DNA from: Acinetobacter sp. WCHA55
GTDB lineage: Bacteria; Pseudomonadota; Gammaproteobacteria; Pseudomonadales; Moraxellaceae
NCBI RefSeq assembly: GCF_002165305.2
Contig: NZ_CP032284.1
Span: 1-64,000 of the forward strand
Direction: 5' to 3'
Length of the DNA stretch: 64,000 bases
A model generated the notes under the pieces. It saw only the letters and a list, made by a program, of their open reading frames with translations, was not told the origin of the DNA and searched no databases. Of the stretch, positions 35,375 to 43,757 are shown in pieces. How positions within the stretch are numbered: position 1 is the stretch's first letter; every line of letters begins with the position of its first letter. A program made the translations under genes and the position numbers.

Positions 35375-38300
35375 TTAGCGGATACGCACACGCTTTTTGT
35401 CACTCACGATTTTTTTCAGTTCAGCTTTGAGTGCGTCTACAAACTGATCCACTGACTCTTCTGTTTCCAGATAGACACTGCTGGAGGTTTTGCTGTAAAT
35501 GCTGGCGACATCAACTTCGACAACAGGTTTCGGTGGCACTACGGCTGTCGCAGGCTGTAGCGGACTCGCAGCAGGTGTTGATGTAGCTGGGCTGGAGGTG
35601 GTTGCAGTGTTGGTTACACTCTCTGCTTTGCTCTGAGCCAATTGTGCCGCTTTGGCCTGACGCTGGATTTCCGCCTGAACTTCGCTTTCCAACTCATACA
35701 AGGCTTCATCAAAACGCTCCACGGCGGTTTGGGTTTGCAGCATATAGATGGTGGATAGGCTAGTTTCCACTTCAATATCCGTTTTCAGCAGTTGTAGTGG
35801 GCGTAATAGCTTGTTACTCAGCTCAGCGCTAGCGATGCCACTGTTTTTAATCTCGGCTTCTAACTGCTTGATCTTGTCATCCAGCTGCTCTAGCGCCTGA
35901 CTGCGTTTTTCAGTTAGTAAGCGTTGATTGACACTTTCCACGGTGCGAACCAAATCAGCCACTTTATTTAACAGGCCATAGGGCGATTCAAGGGTGAAAA
36001 TACGATGTAATTCAGACAGGGCTTTTTTAGCTACCTCATCACTGCCCAGCGCCTGTTTGTTCTTCTCAAAATGACGTAAGGCCTGTTGCAGTTGCTGCCA
36101 GCTCGGCATCTGGTTAGTGAAGAACTCATGAATATCACGATAATCTTCTTCCAGGTCAAGATAGTCGTCCTTGTTCTCAACCACGGCTTTAAAGAAATCG
36201 AAGCTGTCGCTATTGGCCAGCAAGCGCTCCAAAGTCAGAATCGACTTTTCAATCACTTTCTTGCCCGGGAACTGTCCGACATCAGTTTTACTCTTATACG
36301 ACTTAAAGTTGGCTAACCAAGTCTTAAAATACTGGGTATAGAATTCAAACAGCTCTTTTTCTGTCGCTGGTCCCATCGCCGAGAATAGGTCTTGGGTGAG
36401 TTGGCGTGCCTGTTTCAACACCTGATCATCAGTCTGGCGCTTTTTAATGATCGATACATCACGGCGACGGCGGCTGTTTTGTAAAGGCTCAAAGGCATCT
36501 TTTAACTGTAAGCTGCCACCATTTAACTGCAGTGAAATGCGCCCCATTGCCGCCAACTGACCCACCAACAGTAAAATCTCAGCATCTGGCCAGCCATAAG
36601 GGCGTTTAGCAAAACGATCCACCACATCCGATACCAGAATACGTTCTGTACCTGTTGCCCGTAGCGCAATGTACTGTTCCACTTCTTGTAGGGCTTTCGG
36701 GTTCGTCTGACCGCCATCCAGTGACAGGCCTAACTGCGCCATATCATCCACAGTCAATACGGCGTTCAGTTCGCGCCAGGCATCCTGCTGATAGACTTGC
36801 AGATAGCTCAGTTTGGTATAGGTGTTTTCCAGCAAATAACGACAAGCCTCATCCAGCTTGGTGGTTGGACTTGAAGATGAAAGTTGTAGATGTTGACCCA
36901 AGGCATAACTTTCCGCGTCCAGCAACATTTCTTCGACCCGGGCACGCAGGCGTTTTTTACGCTCCTGATTCTCACGGCCACGGTCTGCCAGAATACGGGT
37001 GATATCGGACTGAGTGCCATCATCATTTAAACGGATGAATTTATTGGTTTTCAGCCAGGTGCGCAGTTCATTAAAGAACTGTTTATCGTCTGCCAGTTTA
37101 AACAGCACTTGTCCTTCAGCCTGAGTACTTTTACCAATACAGTAAGCTTCAGTGTAGAGGTTGTATTCCGTATCCAGCGGAGAAATGATTTCAACTTTTA
37201 AATCGCTCTCATACTTGCCATCCAGGCTATGGCTATCTAGGAAACGACCAATCTGATAGTCCATCTTGTTGGCTTGATGGCGGTATTTGTTCTGATCGCG
37301 CAGTAAATCTTTAAAGATCAGATTGGCTAACTCTTTATTTTCTTCTGAAGCTGCTAAGTCAGTGGCTTTGATTTTTCGGGTAATATCACGTTCTTCATTG
37401 GTCAGGAACAGGAACTCATCGCCATTCCTCGTAATCAGGCTCTCTTTTTCCAGACGCTGCAGGCTCTCTTCAATCCGCTTGCGCAATGCCAGCTTATCTT
37501 CATCAATTTTCTCAATCGACAAAGTCACCAGGTTATCCAGCGTACCTTTGATGATATCGACATAGCGGATCATGAACAGGGTACGCAGCATCTGCACATC
37601 AAAACCATCCAGGGTCTTATTCTGCCCTGCCTGGTCGATGGTACGCTTCACTGCAGTATCCAGGAAGCCTTCAACTGAAGTATAGAAGCGGTGGAAAGGA
37701 ACGAGGGCACCGACTTCATCTGTGGCAATCGCATTCGCGGCCATCTGGAACGCATCTAGCATGGACCGTTCACCATAGGCCAGGTGTGCACCGGTCGCAC
37801 CGACTTTACGGATTTCTTCAAATACTTTTTGCACCAGCTGGAAATGGTACGGCGCAAAAGGATAGTTATGGATAAAGCTGTCTGGCCCCTCATAGTTCTT
37901 GAGGGTCGGGCCTGAACGGTCAAAGGTAATCTGATTTTTTAAGATATCGCCCTTTTGCTCAAACACCGATCTGAGCAGTGCTTCAGCTTCCGGGGTTTTA
38001 CGTAATAAACGTTTCTGGATGACTTCATCGGTATTGGAACTGGACAGCGATAAACGGGTTTTAAAACGTCCAGCAATCTTGGAGAAGTCATTGGCTTTGG
38101 AAGAAGACATCTCACCTAAAACAGCATCGATGTCTGCCTGTGAGGTGACGATAATCCAAGCGCGGCCTTTACAGATCGTACCCAGGTTTTCAGTAATGGT
38201 TTGCAGTGTCAGCATCAAGCGGGTATCGCTGCCAATAAACTGCCCCACTTCATCAACCAAGAACAACATGCGTTGCTGGGGTCCTTTGCTGTCCAGGTAT

Positions 38301-39055
38301 TCTTTCACCCACTGACAGAAGTTTTCGACCGAAACACTAAAGGTCTGCTCAGAATCCTCAAACCACTTGTGTGCAGCTTCAGCGGATAGGTTGAGGGCTT
38401 GGGAAATCGCGGTTTCGACATCATCCTGATAGAACTGATAGCCGTCACGTTCTTCTAGCCAGGACATGCCGCTGGATTCCTCAAACGCCTGTTTAAAGCG
38501 CTCATACACACCTTTCTGGCTCAGGTGACGTTCCATATGGGCAATATGTGGATGGTCAGCACTAAAACCCTGATACTCGTTAAACACACGTAAAAACACA
38601 TTCAGGATCGGATTGCCATCATCGTTGGAGCTGGCTTTACTGTCGATGTTAAACAGGATGACATCGGCATGATGGCTGACGGCCTTGCCAATATCGGCAC
38701 GGATAAATGCATCGCGGATTTTAGTTTCATCAAAGAATTCTGCGGCGCTACGCTCGTTACCTTGCGCATCACGTACCACTTTATTGGCCAGAATATACGA
38801 CAAGGTTTTCAGGAAATGTGATTTACCTGAACCAAAGAAGCCTGAAATCCATACGCCGACACGGTTGGCAATCGAAGGATCGCTCAGGTCTGTGCCATAA
38901 GACTGGAAGAAATCCCGAAAATGCTTTTCCAGTTCATTGGTGACCACATACTCATCGAGTTCCTGATAAACCGTGGTATTGTCATTCTGGTCTGCTTTTA
39001 CGACCCCGTTAATCGCACGATCTAATGGCTTGTAAAAAAGTTCTTTAATGTTCAT
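35375..39055 (-). CDS. brxC: BREX ATPase BrxC
   Basis: A 1226-residue BrxC, the usual length. The P-loop WISGFFGSGKSHFLKTL is near residue 75 and Walker B MLFLVDEVGQFIG near 265. The C-terminal half is helical, with a Pro/Ala/Ser-rich linker near residue 1160. It is a core ATPase of type I BREX. It is co-transcribed 41 bp after brxB. Confidence 0.95.
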   Translation of the reverse strand: MNIKELFYKPLDRAINGVVKADQNDNTTVYQELDEYVVTNELEKHFRDFFQSYGTDLSDPSIANRVGVWISGFFGSGKSHFLKTLSYILANKVVRDAQGNERSAAEFFDETKIRDAFIRADIGKAVSHHADVILFNIDSKASSNDDGNPILNVFLRVFNEYQGFSADHPHIAHMERHLSQKGVYERFKQAFEESSGMSWLEERDGYQFYQDDVETAISQALNLSAEAAHKWFEDSEQTFSVSVENFCQWVKEYLDSKGPQQRMLFLVDEVGQFIGSDTRLMLTLQTITENLGTICKGRAWIIVTSQADIDAVLGEMSSSKANDFSKIAGRFKTRLSLSSSNTDEVIQKRLLRKTPEAEALLRSVFEQKGDILKNQITFDRSGPTLKNYEGPDSFIHNYPFAPYHFQLVQKVFEEIRKVGATGAHLAYGERSMLDAFQMAANAIATDEVGALVPFHRFYTSVEGFLDTAVKRTIDQAGQNKTLDGFDVQMLRTLFMIRYVDIIKGTLDNLVTLSIEKIDEDKLALRKRIEESLQRLEKESLITRNGDEFLFLTNEERDITRKIKATDLAASEENKELANLIFKDLLRDQNKYRHQANKMDYQIGRFLDSHSLDGKYESDLKVEIISPLDTEYNLYTEAYCIGKSTQAEGQVLFKLADDKQFFNELRTWLKTNKFIRLNDDGTQSDITRILADRGRENQERKKRLRARVEEMLLDAESYALGQHLQLSSSSPTTKLDEACRYLLENTYTKLSYLQVYQQDAWRELNAVLTVDDMAQLGLSLDGGQTNPKALQEVEQYIALRATGTERILVSDVVDRFAKRPYGWPDAEILLLVGQLAAMGRISLQLNGGSLQLKDAFEPLQNSRRRRDVSIIKKRQTDDQVLKQARQLTQDLFSAMGPATEKELFEFYTQYFKTWLANFKSYKSKTDVGQFPGKKVIEKSILTLERLLANSDSFDFFKAVVENKDDYLDLEEDYRDIHEFFTNQMPSWQQLQQALRHFEKNKQALGSDEVAKKALSELHRIFTLESPYGLLNKVADLVRTVESVNQRLLTEKRSQALEQLDDKIKQLEAEIKNSGIASAELSNKLLRPLQLLKTDIEVETSLSTIYMLQTQTAVERFDEALYELESEVQAEIQRQAKAAQLAQSKAESVTNTATTSSPATSTPAASPLQPATAVVPPKPVVEVDVASIYSKTSSSVYLETEESVDQFVDALKAELKKIVSDKKRVRIR

Positions 39056-39096
39056 CTCAATCCATTCCCCCGAATTCTTATTTCTATTTGCCGTGT

Positions 39097-39672
39097 TTAA
39101 GGCACTAATCTGAATGCTCTGTAGTAATTATTGCTTGGAATTTTTCCAAATAAACTCATCGCTTGACCGTCGTAATAACCTGGGTAAAACAGCACCACTG
39201 GCTTATGCCCCAGTAACGAATGCAAACTGTTCAATAAGTGATGGGCACGTAACAGTGGCCAAACCGACCCAACCCCAGTCATCAACACAATATCTTGCGC
39301 ATTGGTGGCATATTTACTTACCAGATAGGGCGCGAACTTATCCATATGCAGTGGGCCTTTCAGCGCTTTGAGCAGCGCCTCATCGCCTTTGGCTTTTTGC
39401 ATTTGAATGGCTTTATCGATGAAGTTACGCTCAGCCAGATAATCCACCACGGCTTGCAGCAGGTTGATATTCACCACCTTCAGCTGACTGTGTTTTTTCT
39501 CCAGCATCCCGTCTAGAAAATGCAGATATTCGCGCACTTTCAACTCATCTTCAGGTGCATAATCAAAAATCCAGAAGCCAATTTCATTGCCCAATCCTTG
39601 ACCGGTGAGAAACTCGGTTGAAAGTATTCGCTCTGGAATCTGGTTCAGACGCTCATGTATTTTTTGACTCAT
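39097..39672 (-). CDS. brxB: BREX protein BrxB (DUF1788)
   Basis: A 191-residue BrxB. The family is recognised from the N-terminal RLNQIPERILSTEFLTGQGLGNEIGFWIFDYAPEDEL and the C-terminal GVGSVWPLLRAHHLLNSL plus KPVVLFYPGYYDGQAMSLFG. The reaction is unknown; it is required for BREX function and modification. It lies 16 bp after brxA. Confidence 0.93.
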   Translation of the reverse strand: MSQKIHERLNQIPERILSTEFLTGQGLGNEIGFWIFDYAPEDELKVREYLHFLDGMLEKKHSQLKVVNINLLQAVVDYLAERNFIDKAIQMQKAKGDEALLKALKGPLHMDKFAPYLVSKYATNAQDIVLMTGVGSVWPLLRAHHLLNSLHSLLGHKPVVLFYPGYYDGQAMSLFGKIPSNNYYRAFRLVP

Positions 39673-39688
39673 TGCTGCCCCTCTACAA

Positions 39689-40327
39689 CTACCGCGTCCA
39701 TAGCGAAACTTCCATAGATCTTTTAATGCGTTGTTTATAATGTTCTTCCAACAGGCTACGCAGCTCTGCTCTGACGATCACACGCTGCAACTCCAGCTTA
39801 CGGGTACTTTTTAAGTAACCGGCTTCTGCCAGCATACGAAACACCACCTGCCCCATTTTTTTCTTGCTGGACTCTTTCCAATCACAGATATCCGGATCAC
39901 GTTGTGAGCGTTCATCCAAAAAATCTGACCAAATATAGCTATCCAGGTATTGAGCCTGGGAGATATAGGCCTCTCTCATCACTGTTTCCATAAACTCAAG
40001 CAGCAACAGGTTGCGTTCAAGTGCCCCACAAAAAGCCACCTGAGTCGCCAGCTCATCATCCCCATCACGTAGTGCTCTCCAGAAATCAGGCTCTAAGCGC
40101 TCCAGACGCTTACGAATAGCGGTGGCATTGCGTTGAGCTGAAGCAGGCGTTCTTTTTTGCAGAATATTGTCAATCTGAATGGCCTGATGCCATTGTTCTG
40201 GAGTCGCTTCTCGTAATAACAGATCCGCGATCAGCCGGCTTTCACGCACCATCAGGGAACCACCAATCAGGTCACTGTCATAATGAAATTGTTCTAACAT
40301 GGCCAATCTCCTATGAGGCCTGATCAA
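39689..40327 (-). CDS. brxA: BREX protein BrxA (DUF1819)
   Basis: A 212-residue BrxA. The segments GGSLMVRESRLIADLLL near residue 20 and LRDGDDELATQVAFCGALERNLLLLEFM near 90 are typical. BrxA is a small helical DNA-binding protein of BREX. It overlaps the end of brxR by 17 bp, so regulator and first core gene are translationally coupled. Confidence 0.93.
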   Translation of the reverse strand: MIRPHRRLAMLEQFHYDSDLIGGSLMVRESRLIADLLLREATPEQWHQAIQIDNILQKRTPASAQRNATAIRKRLERLEPDFWRALRDGDDELATQVAFCGALERNLLLLEFMETVMREAYISQAQYLDSYIWSDFLDERSQRDPDICDWKESSKKKMGQVVFRMLAEAGYLKSTRKLELQRVIVRAELRSLLEEHYKQRIKRSMEVSLWTR

Positions 40328-41192
40328 ACAGGTAAGACGACAGCTTTTCGATATCTGAGCGTTGTAGTACCAAGGGATATTTCAAGGCATCATCCGCCTC
40401 AGCCAGCGTGATCGCGGCCTGATATCGCTGCAAAGTATAGTGAGCCAGGGCTTTTTTCACCGGAATCTGTAATCTGCCCTCCGGCATGCCAAAGTCTTTT
40501 TCGACCAGGGCTTGTTGTGATGGGTTCAATTTGGGATTGGGCATCAGCGTCAGCATGATTTCTTCATGCCATTGCTGATCCTGAGCAGGGTCTACTGACT
40601 CAATCGCCACCGCAACAGGTGTGCGATCAATTCTGGAGAGTAAAAAGTCCTTAAACTGCTTGCTCTGATGGCAATAGGCACGGACATGCCAACGGAAGCC
40701 GGTATACACCAGGGTATGCGGGGAAATCATGCGCTCATGCCACTGCGGATTCTGCATGGAGGCATAAATAATTTTGAGACAGCTTTGTGTTCGACAGGCA
40801 CGCAACACCTCCCTGATGACTTCAGGACGCACACTGCGATCGGGTAACTGGACCGCTGAGAGATTCGGTTCTGGTGTCGCAATCAGGGCATGTGATTCAC
40901 TGACCAAGCCCGAGAGCATATTGAGATATTCATTGATATGCGCTGTAGTCAGTACTGGTTGAAAACTGGCTTTAGGCACATAGCCTTTTACCGATGGATC
41001 ATGAATCAAGGCATCGGGGTTGTAAAGCGTATTGTAACGCTTGATATCCGCAGAAGCCTGCTGTCGACTAAGTCCAAACCAACTCATCAAACGATTGGTA
41101 ACCAAACGACCTTCCCAGTATGCAAGGAGTTCAATGGCTCTCATTCTGAGAAGGACTTCATGCTTATCTGTCGTCATATACCAATCAGTCAA
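40311..41192 (-). CDS. brxR: BREX regulator BrxR (WYL-domain)
   Basis: A 293-residue transcription factor. Residues 1-70 form a winged helix (RLVTNRLMSWFGLSRQQASADIKRY). Residues 115-210 are a WYL domain (SCLKIIYASMQNPQW, ISPHTLVYTGFRWHVRAYC), and a C-terminal extension follows. BrxR proteins repress BREX promoters, and a plasmid-borne BREX with such a regulator is known in Acinetobacter. It is the first gene of the operon. Inverted repeats just upstream (41239-41348) are its likely operators. Confidence 0.9.
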   Translation of the reverse strand: MTDWYMTTDKHEVLLRMRAIELLAYWEGRLVTNRLMSWFGLSRQQASADIKRYNTLYNPDALIHDPSVKGYVPKASFQPVLTTAHINEYLNMLSGLVSESHALIATPEPNLSAVQLPDRSVRPEVIREVLRACRTQSCLKIIYASMQNPQWHERMISPHTLVYTGFRWHVRAYCHQSKQFKDFLLSRIDRTPVAVAIESVDPAQDQQWHEEIMLTLMPNPKLNPSQQALVEKDFGMPEGRLQIPVKKALAHYTLQRYQAAITLAEADDALKYPLVLQRSDIEKLSSYLFDQAS

Positions 41193-41238
41193 TAAATAGT
41201 AGTTTTAAGATTACCCTACAGCAAATATACAGTAAAGA

Positions 41239-41348
41239 TTTTTGACGGTATTTAAAGGTAGTATTGCAATCACCAGATAAAAAATATACTAGTATCCTGA
41301 TGATAGCCGTCAAAGTACGATCTCTAGCAGATCATGGATCCTAGTATA
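41239..41348. promoter_or_regulatory. BREX promoter region with two inverted-repeat pairs
   Basis: Between brxR and the divergent DUF4236 gene lie two nested inverted repeats. TTTGACGG at 41241-41248 pairs with CCGTCAAA at 41307-41314. TATACTAGTATCC at 41285-41297 pairs with GGATCCTAGTATA at 41336-41348. They are plausible BrxR operators controlling both divergent genes. Confidence 0.55.
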
Positions 41349-41385
41349 GCGCGTGAATTGAGCTAAGTTTTAGAATGAGAGAAAT

Positions 41386-41715
41386 ATGGGTTTTAGATTT
41401 CGTAAAAGTATTAAATTATTCCCGGGTTTTAAAATTAATCTGACCCATAAAGGCATCAGCAGTGCCAGCATTGGCAAACCTGGTGCTTCTCTAAATATTG
41501 GGAAAAAAGGTACGCGAACCAGTGTCGGCATTCCAGGTACGGGACTATCTTACTCTAAACACCAACCTTACTCTAAAAAGACCCGTGTTCCACAACCGAC
41601 ATCGCTAGAACACACGGAATATAATCCTCAGAATTTAGAACAACCGAAGACAAAGATCTGGCCTTGGATTATTTTTGGAATATTGTGTTTTATGGTGGGT
41701 GCCGTCATTTTTTAG
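41386..41715 (+). CDS. DUF4236 protein with C-terminal membrane anchor
   Basis: A 109-residue protein. Residues 1-55 match DUF4236 (MGFRFRKSIKLFPGFKINLT, then GASLNIGKKGTRTSVGIPGTGLSYS). A proline-rich linker leads to one membrane segment (WPWIIFGILCFMVGAVIF) at the C-terminus. A GAGAGAAAT ribosome-binding site precedes the ATG. The function is unknown. It is divergent from the BREX operon and shares its regulatory region. Confidence 0.75.
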   Translation: MGFRFRKSIKLFPGFKINLTHKGISSASIGKPGASLNIGKKGTRTSVGIPGTGLSYSKHQPYSKKTRVPQPTSLEHTEYNPQNLEQPKTKIWPWIIFGILCFMVGAVIF

Positions 41716-41739
41716 CAAGAACAGCATTGTATTTTGATC

Positions 41740-41835
41740 AAAAAAAATGCCCACATGGATGAATGGGCAAACTAAGGAATTAATATCCTTCAGAAACTAC
41801 AGTGCAATTCTCGCTACTTTCAGTAAGTGACTGTA
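41740..41835 (-). ncRNA. small RNA of a repeated family, copy 1
   Basis: On the reverse strand the transcript would read CTGTAGTTTCTGAAGGA, then CCTTAGTTT, then a terminator hairpin TGCCCA...TGGGCA followed by eight T (41740-41769). A second copy with the same order of elements lies at 43579. The features recall the C4-like 'group I' small RNAs known to be repeated in Acinetobacter genomes. The 5' end is a guess. Confidence 0.5.
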
Positions 41836-41986
41836 GCTCAATCATGATGATCTGACTCAATCGAGTCGAGGTAAATCGATCCATCACAATTGGAGCAAAA
41901 ATTATGCTTGAATACATTCTTGGATGATGCTGAAAAGTCTTTGAGTTTTAATCAATAAATAAGAGTATTCATGTCTACCCTCAACT

Positions 41987-43219
41987 TTACTTATTTTCAG
42001 ATAGCAACCAATCGAGAGCACTCATTTTTACAATACCATTATAATTTGCTTCAGCCCCTATCGTGTCTAAGGTAAGTAAATATTTGGGATACGAATCAGA
42101 AATTTTCTGTAATGGACGTAACTCTCGGCTGAGTGTCTCCTCATTGAGCGTTTCTAATGCCACTTGATAATAAGTTAAATTCTGTAAAGTATCGACAGCA
42201 ACAAAATCTATTTCATATTCATCAACCCGCCCTACATAGACCGTATAACCTCGTCTGATAAGCTCAAGATAAATTACATTTTCTAAGATATGACCTTGAT
42301 CAGCATTAGCATCAGGCAACATAATCCGGCGCAATCCGACATCAACTAAATAGTATTTTTCAGAGGATTGTAATAACTCACGCCCACGTACTTTAAATTG
42401 TGCAGCACTATAAAATAGCAAACTGTCCTGTAAGCCCTGAATATAGCGTTTTACTGTTTCAAATGAGATTTTAACCCCGCTTGAAACAAAGGTATTTTTA
42501 ATTTTATTGATGGAAATAGGTGAGCCTGTCACGCTTGCCAAATATCTTGCGACACGCTCGAGAGAGTTAATATCGGCAGTATTCAAACGGGGAATAACAT
42601 CTTTAAACATTACACTGGCATAGACCGCTTGCAAGTAATCATAAGTTTCTTGCTGGCTAGTCATGGCAAGCGTATAAGGGAAACTACTGCGCGTATACAT
42701 GGCATACAAATCACGATTGGATAATTGTTGGATGATCGGATTATTTTCAATATGCCACTGTTTAAATTCTTGGAATGACAAAGGTAGAACATGTTGCTCG
42801 ATATAGCGTCCTGTAAGTAAAGTCGCAAGTTCTCCACTTAGAAAGAATGCGTTTGAGCCTGTAATATATAAATCGATATAATCCCGAACATATAAAGAGT
42901 CGACCACTTTCTCAAAATTGGTAACATGTTGTATTTCATCTAAAAAAACATAGTTTTTTTTACTTTTATCAACTTTGGACAATACATAATCATGTAGTTT
43001 ACGGTAATCGGTGAGTTCTTCAAATTCCATAAATTCGAAGTTGATGGCAATGATGTTTTCGGCTTGTACACCCTGTGCTTTTAGGTCTTGTTGAAACATC
43101 GCCAATAAGGTAGATTTTCCAGAGCGACGCACACCTGAAAGTACTTTAATGACATCACGGTCTTGCCATGTATTCAGAAATTTTAAGTAGCCATCACGTC
43201 GAATATTAGCGCTTCTCAT
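41987..43219 (-). CDS. AAA ATPase with DUF4143
   Basis: A 410-residue protein. The P-loop LSGVRRSGKSTLLAMF is near residue 30, Walker B KKNYVFLDEIQHV near 95 and sensor-like LYITGSNAFFLSGE near 120. The C-terminal half is DUF4143, a restriction-endonuclease-like fold (YEIDFVAVDTLQNLTYYQVALE has the D-x-Q core). Members are widespread orphan ATPases with unknown substrates. It is monocistronic and located inside the defence island. Confidence 0.88.
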   Translation of the reverse strand: MRSANIRRDGYLKFLNTWQDRDVIKVLSGVRRSGKSTLLAMFQQDLKAQGVQAENIIAINFEFMEFEELTDYRKLHDYVLSKVDKSKKNYVFLDEIQHVTNFEKVVDSLYVRDYIDLYITGSNAFFLSGELATLLTGRYIEQHVLPLSFQEFKQWHIENNPIIQQLSNRDLYAMYTRSSFPYTLAMTSQQETYDYLQAVYASVMFKDVIPRLNTADINSLERVARYLASVTGSPISINKIKNTFVSSGVKISFETVKRYIQGLQDSLLFYSAAQFKVRGRELLQSSEKYYLVDVGLRRIMLPDANADQGHILENVIYLELIRRGYTVYVGRVDEYEIDFVAVDTLQNLTYYQVALETLNEETLSRELRPLQKISDSYPKYLLTLDTIGAEANYNGIVKMSALDWLLSENK

Positions 43220-43466
43220 TGTTTACACTTGAAATCTAAAGTTTTAATTAATTCTATCAAAGTTTAGAACCTAGATGTAAAAATATTCAATTTTAAAAAA
43301 ATTTAAAGTTTAAGTGAAACATTCAAAGCTACTGTTGAAGCATGCAAACAGTAGATCTGATCAAAATCCAAATTCTGTCTTTTTGATTATTTTCCATGTC
43401 ATGTTATTTCATTGATGCTACGAGTTAACTGCTATATAAATTAAGTGAAAAGTAAATGGAACTAAG

Positions 43467-43556
43467 ATGTTAACTAGAGTGGAACTCATTTTTGTTGTGC
43501 TGATGGTCTCAGCCTTAATCCTCATTGCTTATGAAATGCTAAAAGGTTTATTTTAG
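43467..43556 (+). CDS. possible 29-residue membrane mini-protein
   Basis: ATG to TAG gives a 29-residue product with one membrane segment (LIFVVLMVSALILIAYEML) flanked by Arg/Glu and Lys. Only a weak GGAACTAAG precedes the ATG. It ends just before small RNA copy 2. The rest of the 43220-43757 gap is AT-rich and holds no other supported gene. Confidence 0.4.
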   Translation: MLTRVELIFVVLMVSALILIAYEMLKGLF

Positions 43557-43578
43557 GGCATCTATACAATTTTTGATC

Positions 43579-43670
43579 AAAAAAAAGCCCACAGAGGGAA
43601 TCTATGGGCGAAACTAAGGACCTTGACGGTCATTCAGAAACTACAGCTAGTTTCTGGTTGTGATTCTGGA
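43579..43670 (-). ncRNA. small RNA of a repeated family, copy 2
   Basis: The reverse strand reads a hairpin CAGAAACTA...TAGTTTCTG, then GACCGTCAAGGTCCTTAGTTT, then the terminator GCCCATA...TGTGGGC with eight T (43579-43609). It shares CTGTAGTTTCTGAA, CCTTAGTTT and the terminator layout with copy 1 at 41740. The variable part lies between these elements. Confidence 0.55.
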
Positions 43671-43757
43671 CTGAATTAAAAATAACCACATTGGCTGAAT
43701 ATATCAAAAGTTAAATCATTGATAAATTTTAGAAAATTAATTTACCCCCTCTGCTGC

